DNA of 64,000 nt, taken from assembly GCA_942493135.1 (NCBI GenBank), contig OW818684.1, forward strand, positions 6,634,001 through 6,698,000, in the 5' to 3' direction. The position numbers and the translations under genes were made by a program. Source of the DNA: Planctellipticum sp942493135. GTDB lineage: Bacteria; Planctomycetota; Planctomycetia; Planctomycetales; Planctomycetaceae. The first letter of the stretch is position 1. Each line of letters begins with the position of its first letter. Under the pieces are notes generated by a model. The model made no database searches and was not told the origin of the DNA. It saw only the letters and a list, made by a program, of their open reading frames with translations. Shown here piece by piece: positions 38,868 through 46,845 of the stretch.

Positions 38868-38949
38868 GGGTGGCACGCCCAGAGTCCTCGATGGGCGTGT
38901 CTTTGTGCCGAGAACCACGCCCAACGCAAAGCCTCTGGGAGTGCCACCC
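38868..38949. repeat. Dispersed repeat, family B, inverted pair
   Basis: Left arm 38868-38899 (direct relative of 15952-15985, with a shortened middle) and right arm 38916-38949, which in reverse complement matches 15952-15985 with two differences. Together they can fold into one hairpin. Confidence 0.7.
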
Positions 38950-39533
38950 CCCGGGGGGGCTGCTCTCGAATTACGCACCGCCCGAACCATCCGGCACAAT
39001 CGCTACAGCTCACGGCTCTCTCCTGGATTCCGCGATCGTCACCGTTTGACAGGCGAAGAATCATCAGGGAACTGGCCGATCCCTCTTTCGTCGCGAGAGA
39101 GTGAAAGCGTGAGTGATCGGATTGTTGCCGCGTTGCGGCCTGTTGTCCCCGCAGGCCGGGTGAACGGAGCGACTCCGACCGTCGGAGGAGCTGGATGAGC
39201 TGAGCAGTGTCATCGGGATCGTCGTGCAAACCGCTCGCGAAGGGTCGACGAGCGGTCGCGGAATGGTGAGTCGCCCCCAACAAGGCAGGAAGCCCGGGAT
39301 GCGCGATCGCCCTCCGCTCTCCCCGTCGCACGACCTGCACGACGAACCCGCTGGACCCGGCGCCGGGCGATGACGATCGCCCGCGCCGCCGCTCATCTGG
39401 AAACGGGGATCGGGATTCGGGGATCGCAGAGAGATGAGAGTGGTGAGTGGTGAGTGGTCCGTGATGAGTGGCGAGTGAGAAGAATCCTCGCTCCCGGGTT
39501 CCGCCTGGGAGCGTACGACGATGACGCTTCGCG
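38950..39533. other. Repeat-containing intergenic region
   Basis: About 580 bp without a convincing gene. It holds a family C tract (39434-39480, GTGGTGAGTGG units) and a family G palindrome (39488-39513), both near the 3' end of the leftward pentad-repeat gene. Confidence 0.45.
39488..39513. repeat. Dispersed palindrome, family G
   Basis: CGCTCCCGGGTTCCGCCTGG and GAGCG form a near-perfect hairpin; a diverged relative (CATTCCCTGGCGGAGTCTGG then GAACG) lies at 40606-40630. Confidence 0.6.
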
Positions 39534-39977
39534 TCATTCTTTCTTTGCGTCCTCTTCCATCGGCGGTCGATCGATTCTTTCTTCCCGCGACTTGCCGCCG
39601 AAGATCCGCAGGGCTTCCGGATCCTGGCGCTTCGGGCTGACGACGTAGGTGCCGACTCCGACTCCCCCCTTGGCGTAGTGACCGACGGCGACGCCGCCGA
39701 ATGAGACTCCGCCGATCGCCACACCGGCGAGAACCAGGCCGCCCAGGGCGACCCCGCCCACCGTCGCCAGGCCGCAGGCAAGTCCGCCGACCGCGATTCC
39801 GCCTCCCGCCAGGCCGCCGATGGCGACCAGACCCGTGGCGATATCCCCGAAGGCGACGATTCCCTTCGCCCAGCCGCGAGTTTCGCCCGTCGCCGGGTCA
39901 GGTCCGCAGGCGACGGCCAGCAACGGCCAGCCGAGAATTTTCATGGAGGAAGTGTAGCGGACGCATTTCTTTGCCAC
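39534..39977 (-). CDS. Glycine-rich pentad-repeat protein
   Basis: A 147-residue protein. Residues 39-113 are 15 consecutive five-residue units of the pattern G-G-[VLI]-A-x (for example GGIAV, GGLAC, GGVAL, GGVAV). Period five with one small hydrophobic face suggests a compact beta-helix, analogous to pentapeptide-repeat proteins, but the consensus differs from A(D/N)Lxx. A charged tail (KSREERIDRPPMEEDAKKE) follows. Start: GTG 39977 with AGAAGGA upstream. Known pentapeptide-repeat functions cannot be transferred; function unknown. Confidence 0.65.
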   Translation of the reverse strand: MAKKCVRYTSSMKILGWPLLAVACGPDPATGETRGWAKGIVAFGDIATGLVAIGGLAGGGIAVGGLACGLATVGGVALGGLVLAGVAIGGVSFGGVAVGHYAKGGVGVGTYVVSPKRQDPEALRIFGGKSREERIDRPPMEEDAKKE

Positions 39978-40038
39978 GATTCGTTCCTTCTGAGGCTCTT
40001 GGCGCCACAGTCGGAGTATACCGTGTTTGGGGCGGGGG

Positions 40039-40080
40039 GGGAGTGGCTAGTGGTTAGTGGCTGGTGGATAGTGAGGAGAA
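40039..40080. repeat. Dispersed AGTGG-type repeat, family C
   Basis: Units GAGTGGCTAGTGGTTAGTGG and GATAGTGAGGAG on the + strand. Not next to a visible stop codon here. Confidence 0.7.
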
Positions 40081-40119
40081 GGCGGGGCGCGAGAGTTGGT
40101 TGTTGGGGATGCCGCAATT

Positions 40120-40142
40120 CGGCAGGCGGGAGCCTGCCCTAC
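40120..40142. repeat. Dispersed palindromic repeat, family A
   Basis: Identical over 23 bp to the right arm of the pair at 4661-4730. Single arm, with flanking CAATT and GAAGAG. Confidence 0.8.
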
Positions 40143-40482
40143 GAAGAGGGTGTACCGCGATCGGCTCCGGCGGGGGGAGTTTGTTACGCTTCCCCCGCCG
40201 GAGTCCGTCTGGCGGTGATGTTGCGCCGGTGGATGTGCCGGCGTTTCGGTCACGTTGATCAGGTTCGCCGGCTGTTGAGCCGGGTGAACGGGAAAAGCTC
40301 GACGTCGAGGCTGTGCGCACACGGGGTGCGCCCCTCGGGCTCTCCTGGCGGAAAGCCCGTCGCTGGGCCCTGATCAGGCCCGGTTTGACGGGAATCGTCC
40401 GGAACGCCGGCGGTGGACTGCCGACGCGCATGCTCCTATGTCCCCGTCATAAATAGCGGGTTTGTTGCGCGGAATTCACATA

Positions 40483-40630
40483 AGAAGTGGCTTGTGGTTA
40501 GTGGAAGGTTGCTAGTGAGGAGAAGGCGAAGAGGTGGTGAGTGAGGAGTGATGCGTGGTGAGTGAGTAGAATGAGAAGATGAGGACGCGGAGCGTCGGAG
40601 GAGAGCATTCCCTGGCGGAGTCTGGGAACG
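40483..40630. repeat. Repeat cluster: family C tract plus family G relative
   Basis: 40483-40572 is a family C tract opening AAGAAGTGGCTTGTGG; 40606-40630 is a family G relative. The region from 39978 to 40794 otherwise shows no convincing gene. Confidence 0.6.
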
Positions 40631-40794
40631 CGGGGAAAGGGCGCGGCCGTCGCTCCTCGCTGGCCGCGCATTGCTGGCCACTCGCCGCTTCTCCGCTGCA
40701 CCCTTTCCTCGCGCCCCGTCTCCGCGTACAACAGTCACAAGTGTCGCATCAGGGCGACGAGTCCGCACGAAGTATTTGTACCGGAGGGGGTTCG

Positions 40795-42177
40795 ATGAAT
40801 TCTGGCAGATGGCTCGCTCGGCTCTGCGGCTCCGTCCTGCTGCTGGGAATTTCTGCCGGAACGCTCCTGGCGGCCGAACCCGGCTGGAAGGCGGGACTGG
40901 CAAAGGCGGTCATTACGCCCGACAAGCCCCTGTGGATGGCCGGTTACGGCGGCCGGACCGCTCCCGCGGAAGGAAAGCAACACGACATCTGGATCCGGGC
41001 TCTGGCCCTGGAGGACGCCGCCGGCAAGCGGGGTGTGATTCTATCGAGCGATACGCTCGGGATTCCCCGCGGCATCTACACGGCGGTCTGCGAGCAACTC
41101 CAGGCGAAGCAGGGGCTTTCCCCCGCGCAGATCATGCTGCATGCCTCCCACACGCACTGCGGGCCGGTCCTCAAGGGAGCCCTCTACGATATCTATCCGC
41201 TCGATGACAAGCAGCTTGCGCTGATCGACGAATACTCGGACTGGCTGACCGCGGTAATCGTCAAAACCATCGAGCAGGCGATCGCCAATTTGCAGCCGGC
41301 GACTCTGTCGCGCGGCGTGGGGCAGACCGACTTCGCGGTCAACCGCCGACGGAACCCCGAAGGGGAGGTCCCGAAGCGAAGGACGGAGAACCAGCTTCTG
41401 GGGCCGGACGACCATTCCGTCCCGGTCCTGGCGGTCCACAACGCGAAGAAAGAACTGATCGGCGTCTTCTTCATTTACGCCTGCCACAACACGACACTGG
41501 GCTTCCAGCTCTGGAGCGGGGACTACGCGGGATTCGCCGAGGAACTGCTGGAAGAGCGGCATCCGGGAGCGACGGCACTGTTCGGCATGGGTTGCGGAGC
41601 CGATCAGAACCCCATTCCCCGCCGGACGCTGGAACTCGCCAAGGAGTACGGGAAGCGGCTGGCGGACGCCGTCGACGCTGTCCTGGCCCAGCCGATGACG
41701 CCTGTGGCGCCGACGCTGCAGATGGAGCTGGAGATCACGCCCCTGGTGCTGGGGCCGATGCCCACGCGGGAAGAGCTCAAAAAGCTGGCCGGCGGGCCGG
41801 TCAATTACACGCAGCGGTGGGGCGCCCGGCTGCTGAAAGAGGTCGAAGCGGGGCACGCGCTGCCGCGTGAGTATCCCTATCCGATTCAGGCCTGGAAGCT
41901 CGGCGGCGACCAGCTGTGGATCACGCTCGGCGGCGAAGTCGTCGTCGATTACGTCCTGCGGTTCAAGGCGGATTACGGACAGGACGCCTGGGTCAGCGGC
42001 TACACGAACGACGTGATGGCCTACATCCCGTCCTACCGTGTGCTGCTGGAGGGAGGCTACGAAGGCCAGAGTTCGATGATGGTCTACGGTCAGCCGGCGC
42101 ATCGCTGGGCGGAAGACGTTGAAGAGCGGGTTGCCGCCGGCGTCGATCGTCTGGTGAAGCGATTGAACGCCAGGTAG
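40795..42177 (+). CDS. Secreted neutral/alkaline ceramidase-like hydrolase
   Basis: A 460-residue protein with signal peptide (LCGSVLLLGISAGTLLAAEP) and the N-terminal domain of neutral/alkaline ceramidases. Seen: AVITPDKPLWMAGYG, the zinc-site-like HASHTHCGP, YACHNTTLG and GCGADQNP. The C-terminal Ig-like domain of classical ceramidases is not evident. Family members cleave ceramide amides, but planctomycete homologues probably act on other amides or esters. ATG 40795 follows GGAGGGGG. It is flanked by repeats and stands alone. Confidence 0.8.
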   Translation: MNSGRWLARLCGSVLLLGISAGTLLAAEPGWKAGLAKAVITPDKPLWMAGYGGRTAPAEGKQHDIWIRALALEDAAGKRGVILSSDTLGIPRGIYTAVCEQLQAKQGLSPAQIMLHASHTHCGPVLKGALYDIYPLDDKQLALIDEYSDWLTAVIVKTIEQAIANLQPATLSRGVGQTDFAVNRRRNPEGEVPKRRTENQLLGPDDHSVPVLAVHNAKKELIGVFFIYACHNTTLGFQLWSGDYAGFAEELLEERHPGATALFGMGCGADQNPIPRRTLELAKEYGKRLADAVDAVLAQPMTPVAPTLQMELEITPLVLGPMPTREELKKLAGGPVNYTQRWGARLLKEVEAGHALPREYPYPIQAWKLGGDQLWITLGGEVVVDYVLRFKADYGQDAWVSGYTNDVMAYIPSYRVLLEGGYEGQSSMMVYGQPAHRWAEDVEERVAAGVDRLVKRLNAR

Positions 42178-42211
42178 TCGTCTGGTGCGGGCCATGCGGA
42201 AGAGAGAAGAT

Positions 42212-42394
42212 CTCTCGCAGAGGGCAGAGGCCGCAGAGAAGACGACGGAAATGCCGAATGTCGAAAGAAGTCGAGAGTCTCAATTACCGGTCACGATTGT
42301 GAGGCGCGCGGTCTTTTCTCCGTGGACGACACCCTGACATCTTCGAAGACCCTCACCCTGGCCCTCTCCCACTGAAGACAGCGGGAGAGGGGAC
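42212..42394. repeat. Intergenic repeats, families D and F
   Basis: 42212-42246 is a family D tract (CAGAGGCCGCAGAGAAGA, identical over 18 bp to the copy near 27690). 42350-42394 is an inverted pair CCCTCACCCTGGCCCTCTCCC-like / GGGAGAGGGG (family F). The gap 42178-42551 shows no gene. Confidence 0.55.
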
Positions 42395-42551
42395 AAGTCG
42401 AAAAGACGCACTGTTTCAGAATCGATGCCGTTGATTTAGAGACGAGAGTCCAGAGCCGGGCAATACAGATGATCTGGTTGTCGTCTCTGGCGATCCGCGA
42501 TTTGCGATCGGCCGCTTTTTACCGGTCAATCGCTAAGAAACGTAACCCGTT

Positions 42552-42995
42552 ATGAAGAAGACCAAGGCCTGCGGAGTTCTCGTTTTCCGGCGGCAGCCGC
42601 AGCTCTCGTTTCTGTTGATGAAGCATCCTCATCGGTACGATTTGCCGAAGGGGCACATTGAGGAAGGGGAGACTGAGGAGCAGTGCGCGCTGCGGGAGAT
42701 GTGGGAGGAAACGGGGATTTCGTTTCACTCCGTCCGGCTGCAGCCGGGATTCCGCTACAGCGAGGTCTATCACCCCTACGAGGCCCGTTTCGGTCCCGGA
42801 CGGGTCGAGAAAACTCTCGTGATCTTCATCGGCTGGCTGCTGAAGGAAAGCCCGATTACGGTGACCGAGCACGGCGACTTCGAATGGCGGAACTGGGAAC
42901 CGCCGCACGACATCCAGCGGTTCACGATCAACCCGCTGCTGGAAGCCTGCGAAAAGTTCTTCGCCGAGCACCCGATCCCGACCGATGGCGTTTGA
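42552..42995 (+). CDS. NUDIX hydrolase
   Basis: A 147-residue single-domain NUDIX pyrophosphatase with a complete Nudix box from Gly34 to Ile56 (GHIEEGETEEQC, REMWEETGI), fitting G-x5-E-x7-R-E-U-x-E-E-x-G-U. The opening KACGVLVFRR and the HPHRYDLPKG segment recall diadenosine tetraphosphate hydrolases, but substrate is not certain. Cytoplasmic. Dihydroorotase lies 253 bp downstream, across a long inverted repeat. Confidence 0.85.
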   Translation: MKKTKACGVLVFRRQPQLSFLLMKHPHRYDLPKGHIEEGETEEQCALREMWEETGISFHSVRLQPGFRYSEVYHPYEARFGPGRVEKTLVIFIGWLLKESPITVTEHGDFEWRNWEPPHDIQRFTINPLLEACEKFFAEHPIPTDGV

Positions 42996-43009
42996 ATCCG
43001 TTAATCCGA

Positions 43010-43222
43010 AGAGGATTTCACCGCGGAGACGCGGAGTTCAGAAGAGAAATCCCAGGAAAGTGAAAGGTGAGTAGTGAATAATGAAAAGTGAGAAGTGGTA
43101 TGAGCCGTCGGGGCCGGCCACTCTCCGTCACTTTGCACTACTCACTATTCAATACTCACTTTTCACTTTCTTGCTCCTGGTCTTCTCCGCGTCCTCCGCG
43201 TCTCCGCGGTGAAATCTTCATC
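43010..43222. repeat. Long imperfect inverted repeat
   Basis: Left arm 43010-43097 and right arm 43131-43222 pair over about 85 bases with small gaps. Each arm joins a family D part (TTTCACCGCGGAGACGCGGA on the left, its complement on the right) to a family C part (GTGAGTAGTGAATAATG). It fills almost the whole gap between the NUDIX and dihydroorotase genes. Confidence 0.8.
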
Positions 43223-43248
43223 CTTCCGAACAGGAACGAAGCGCAATC

Positions 43249-44595
43249 ATGCGAACGCGAATTCACGGCGGTACCTGCGTCCTGCCCGATCGGACGGCCA
43301 AAGTCGATCTGCTGCTCGAAGACGGGCGGATTCTGGCGATCGATCCGCCGCGGACGTCGGCCGCGGACGAGGTGATCGATGCGACGGGGCTGCACGTCAT
43401 TCCGGGCGTCGTCGACGATCAGGTCCACTTCCGCGATCCGGGGCTGACGCATAAAGAGGATCTGCATACCGCGTCGCGCGCCTGCGCGAAGGGGGGAGTG
43501 ACCTCTTTTCTGGAGATGCCCAATACCAAGCCGACCACGACGACGGTCGAACGGCTGGCCGAGAAGCTGGAACTGGCCGCCGGGAAGTCGCTGGTCAACT
43601 ACGGATTCTACATCGGCGCAACGCCGGACAACCTGGCCGAGCTGCAGGCGGTTCGCCGGACGCCTGGGATCAAGATCTTTATCGGATCGAGCACGGGGGA
43701 TCTGCTGGTCGACGAGCAGACGGCTCTGGAGCGGATCTTCGCCGAGACGACGCTGCCGATCTGCGCCCATTGCGAAGACGAATCGACCGTGCGGGCCAAT
43801 GCCGCGGCCCTTGGCGGAGGAACGGAACTTCGCGACCACTCGAAGATCCGTGACGAGAAGGCGGCTGTCATCGCCACGACGCGGGCGCTTGACCTGGCCT
43901 ATCGCCACAACCATCGCTTCCACGTGCTGCACGTATCCACGGCGGCGGAACTGCCGATCGTTCGCGACCATCGCAAGCTGATTACCGCGGAAGTCTGCCC
44001 GCATCACCTGCTGTTCAACGTCGACGACTACGAACGGCTGGGGACGCTGGTGCAGATGAATCCGTCGATCAAGACCGCGGCGGACAACGCAGCCCTCTGG
44101 CAGGGCCTGCTCGACGGGACGATCCAGGTGATCGCCACCGACCATGCCCCGCACACGCTGGAGGAGAAACGGCAACCGTATCCGAAGTCGCCTTCGGGAT
44201 TGCCCGCCGTGGAGAATTCGCTGGCGCTGCTGCTGGATCGCGTCCATCAGGGACTCTGCACGCTGGAGCAGGTTGTGGGCTGGATGTGCGATGCCCCGGC
44301 CCGCGTGTGGGATCTGCAGCGGAAAGGCCGGATCGCCGAGGGTTACGATGCCGATGTGGTGCTGGTCGATCTGAACCGGCGACAGACGATCCGGAACGCC
44401 GAGCAGGAGACGAAGGCCCGCTGGAGTCCGTGGGACGGCGTGACGCTGACCGGCTGGCCGGTGCGGACGCTGGTGGGCGGCCGGACGGTGTTCGCGGACG
44501 GGAAGATCGATGATGCGGCCCGCGGCACGGAGATTGAATACGATCACGGGCGGGGCGGGTACTGGGCGGATGAGGTGTCGACAGCGCCCGAATAG
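43249..44595 (+). CDS. pyrC: Dihydroorotase
   Basis: Closes carbamoyl aspartate to dihydroorotate in pyrimidine synthesis. The 448-residue amidohydrolase has the metal motif as VDDQVHFRDPG (Gln58, His60, Arg62), the MPNT segment, CPHHL, NPSIKT and the catalytic Asp in ATDHAPHT. The first metal His of the usual HxH is Gln, as I recall from dihydroorotases of Bacteroidetes type, so it is likely a subfamily trait. Length is normal. Stands alone; ATG 43249. Confidence 0.9.
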   Translation: MRTRIHGGTCVLPDRTAKVDLLLEDGRILAIDPPRTSAADEVIDATGLHVIPGVVDDQVHFRDPGLTHKEDLHTASRACAKGGVTSFLEMPNTKPTTTTVERLAEKLELAAGKSLVNYGFYIGATPDNLAELQAVRRTPGIKIFIGSSTGDLLVDEQTALERIFAETTLPICAHCEDESTVRANAAALGGGTELRDHSKIRDEKAAVIATTRALDLAYRHNHRFHVLHVSTAAELPIVRDHRKLITAEVCPHHLLFNVDDYERLGTLVQMNPSIKTAADNAALWQGLLDGTIQVIATDHAPHTLEEKRQPYPKSPSGLPAVENSLALLLDRVHQGLCTLEQVVGWMCDAPARVWDLQRKGRIAEGYDADVVLVDLNRRQTIRNAEQETKARWSPWDGVTLTGWPVRTLVGGRTVFADGKIDDAARGTEIEYDHGRGGYWADEVSTAPE

Positions 44596-44859
44596 GGCGT
44601 TGCGCTGGTTGGTTGCATGATCGTGATTGGCAGGCGGACGGGGTGTCCGCAGCGCGGTAGACGGACTGGCTCGTGGTCCCATTGAGAGCTAGGCGGAAAC
44701 AGCCTGGCACGCAGGAAATCGAGTGACATGCGAGCAACGGACCGTTACCATTGCCTTTGCCGCAACCGAATGACTGCGAGTTAGGCTGCCAACTCGCCGT
44801 CTATAAGTGAGACACTGATCATTCTAAAAACGAGTTCGCCGGAAGGTCGTGCAACCAGA

Positions 44860-45456
44860 ATGGCGGGTCTTATCGTGGTCACGGGGCTAGACCAGTTGCC
44901 GCCAACGGAGCGTTGGCCACGTTTGGTTGTGCCCCTGGCGGACGAACTCACATGCAGCGGGTTCGGCGATCTCCCCGATTTGGCATCCTTGCGGCGCGAA
45001 GCCCATGAATTGGGAAAACTTGAAGCAACTGAAGTCGCCGTCAACCTCGTCAATTTCGGCTATGGTCGCGAGCTGGTAAACCGCGTGGTCGAAGGGGCAG
45101 GGGTCAAGCGTGGCCGGCCGGTGGTTCCTGCCAGGTGGCACGAATACGACTGCGGTGATTATTTCAGCTCCGAGCTAGCCGATCATGGGTACTGGGACGA
45201 GCCGGGTCAGTATTGGTACATCTGGCCCGCCGACCGCGTCTACGAGGATCCAAACCTACAGTTTCTCCGCATTGGCGGCGCCGGTGTTGACGGGATCGAT
45301 TGGGGCTACCGCCGTGGTCACTCAGGCTTGTGGGCGTACCCGAACCACAACATTCCGATGGGGCCCAATTGCCGCGCTGACGGGGAGTTCGTGTGGCTGG
45401 CCCCGACAGCTCAGGCACTGTTGCAAGGTTGGCTCACTGGAGCCATTACGGTTTAG
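44860..45456 (+). CDS. SMI1/KNR4-like (SUKH) family candidate
   Basis: A 198-residue protein. The C-terminal half, with FLRIGGAGVDGIDWGYRRGH, SGLWAYP and FVWLAPTAQALLQGWLTG, resembles SMI1/KNR4-like (SUKH) proteins, which in bacteria include many immunity proteins to toxins. The match is from memory and tentative. No toxin gene is adjacent. The frame stays open upstream of ATG 44860, reading ISETLIILKTSSPEGRATR from an ATA codon, so the true start could be a lost or unusual codon. Codon use is more mixed than in neighbours. Confidence 0.5.
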   Translation: MAGLIVVTGLDQLPPTERWPRLVVPLADELTCSGFGDLPDLASLRREAHELGKLEATEVAVNLVNFGYGRELVNRVVEGAGVKRGRPVVPARWHEYDCGDYFSSELADHGYWDEPGQYWYIWPADRVYEDPNLQFLRIGGAGVDGIDWGYRRGHSGLWAYPNHNIPMGPNCRADGEFVWLAPTAQALLQGWLTGAITV

Positions 45457-45785
45457 TGGCGAACCAATGGATGAAGCTGACCGGGGCCGCCATATTGGTT
45501 TCGTGCGGCATGAAGCTTTTGCAGGCGGCCCCGGCAGCTTATCCTTATCGTTCGCGGAGCGGCCCAGCTTGGCCGTCTGTGGCATGGCTTGGCTGGGCGG
45601 CGCGGCCGTGGGAGGTTCACGCCACAATCTCCCTCGCGTAACCTCCTGTCGCCCAGCGCCCCCGGTCGCCACATTGGAATGGCAGTTGAGGCCACCCGCA
45701 GCCTGTAGGTCGTATATATTAAATAAAATAAGCGTGTGGGCATGTTGACAGATGGGATCGGCTGCGCATTGTCAGGGGGATTCCG
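45457..45785. repeat. Intergenic element with MKLTGAA-type sequence
   Basis: 329 bp. The + frame reads NQWMKLTGAAILVSCGMKLL, a string I recall from many short predicted planctomycete proteins, so this is probably a dispersed non-coding repeat rather than a gene. The right end is AT-rich (TATATTAAATAAAATAAG, about 45714-45731), a likely promoter region for the FGE-like gene. Confidence 0.45.
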
Positions 45786-46670
45786 ATGAGATGTATTCCT
45801 TGCATCGCAATCTTGCTCATTGGTCTGGTGGCGATGCGCGACGATCTGGCGGCGCAGGAAGCGAATCGAATGCCCGAGAGGGCGATCGCTCCGTTTGACG
45901 CGGAGAAGGCGAAGTCCTTTCAGGCGGCGTGGGCCCAGTATCTGGGCGTTCCCGTCCTGTTTAAGAACTCGATTGACATGCAGTTGTCTTTGATCCCGCC
46001 CGGTGAGTTCATGATGGGGAGTCCCGTGTCTGAACCGGGCCGACTGGACAATGAGAGGCGTCGAAGCGTGACCATGAAGAGACCGTTCCTGGTTGGCGTT
46101 ACAGAAGTGACCCAGTTTCAGTATGAGGCCGTCATGGGAATGAACCCGGCACGATTTCGAGGAGCAAACAGGCCTGTTGAGAAGGTGAGCTGGGATAACG
46201 CAAATGAATTCTGCAGGACGTTGTCCGCCTTGCCTGCGGAGAAGGCCGCAGGAAGAGTCTATCGACTGCTAAGAGAGGATGAATGGGAGTTCGCCTGCCG
46301 GGCCGGTTCGACGACGGCGTACAGTTTTGGCGACGATGTGAGTCAGGCGGATCGATATGCCTGGTTCAAAGATAATGGCGACGGCCAGACTCACGTGGTG
46401 GCCGAAAAGCTGCCCAACGACTGGGGGCTGTTTGATATGCACGGGAATGTTTTCGAATGGTGCGAGATCGAACCGGCGGGCGATCATCGCTTTCTGACGG
46501 TCGATTCGAAAGGGTTGCAGGAGTCGTTTGGGCAGGTGTACCGCGGCGGTGCGTGGATCAATTTGCCGGATCGAATCAGGTCAGCGTCCCGCAGCGTCTA
46601 TAAGACGACATTGCGATATCATTATCTGGGGTTTCGAGTTGCGAGTGATTGCGCGGTACGTGGAAAATAA
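45786..46670 (+). CDS. Exported formylglycine-generating-enzyme-like protein
   Basis: A 294-residue protein with signal peptide (CIAILLIGLVAMRDDLAAQ) and an FGE/sulfatase-modifying-factor domain: IPPGEFMMGSP, VTEVTQFQYEAVMG, EDEWEFACRAG, GLFDMHGNVFEW and RGGAW...GFRVAS. The two active-site cysteines of true FGE near the C-terminus are absent, so it is probably not a sulfatase activator; such relatives are often binding or structural proteins. Codon use looks less GC-biased than in neighbours. It precedes the WD40-like gene on the same strand. Confidence 0.8.
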   Translation: MRCIPCIAILLIGLVAMRDDLAAQEANRMPERAIAPFDAEKAKSFQAAWAQYLGVPVLFKNSIDMQLSLIPPGEFMMGSPVSEPGRLDNERRRSVTMKRPFLVGVTEVTQFQYEAVMGMNPARFRGANRPVEKVSWDNANEFCRTLSALPAEKAAGRVYRLLREDEWEFACRAGSTTAYSFGDDVSQADRYAWFKDNGDGQTHVVAEKLPNDWGLFDMHGNVFEWCEIEPAGDHRFLTVDSKGLQESFGQVYRGGAWINLPDRIRSASRSVYKTTLRYHYLGFRVASDCAVRGK

Positions 46671-46845
46671 AGCGGCAAGTGAATGGCCGGGCGTTTGCAG
46701 CGCGCCGCTGGATGCTCTTTCCACATCATCCCTCGGTGACCTTCGGTCGCTCCGCGACCCCGGTGGCCATCGGAATGGCGACCGGGGCCACCTGCGGCGG
46801 CGTATCCTCAACGTCAGGCGGCGTGGCTCGTCTCCGAGGAATTGC

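Noticed and set aside
40039..40572. Iterated short units resembling a CRISPR array
   Set aside because: Units are 5-8 bp, irregular and without constant repeats or unique spacers; no cas gene nearby.
43249..44595. Dihydroorotase seemed inactive because the first metal His is Gln
   Set aside because: The VDDQVHFR form is, from memory, a normal feature of one dihydroorotase subgroup, and all other catalytic motifs are intact.
43156..44682. 508-codon - strand frame opposite dihydroorotase
   Set aside because: Antisense shadow; the + strand carries all dihydroorotase motifs.
45393..45641. Small gene containing MKLTGAAILV
   Set aside because: Overlaps the SUKH-like gene end and looks like a dispersed repeat wrongly predicted as coding; no ribosome site.
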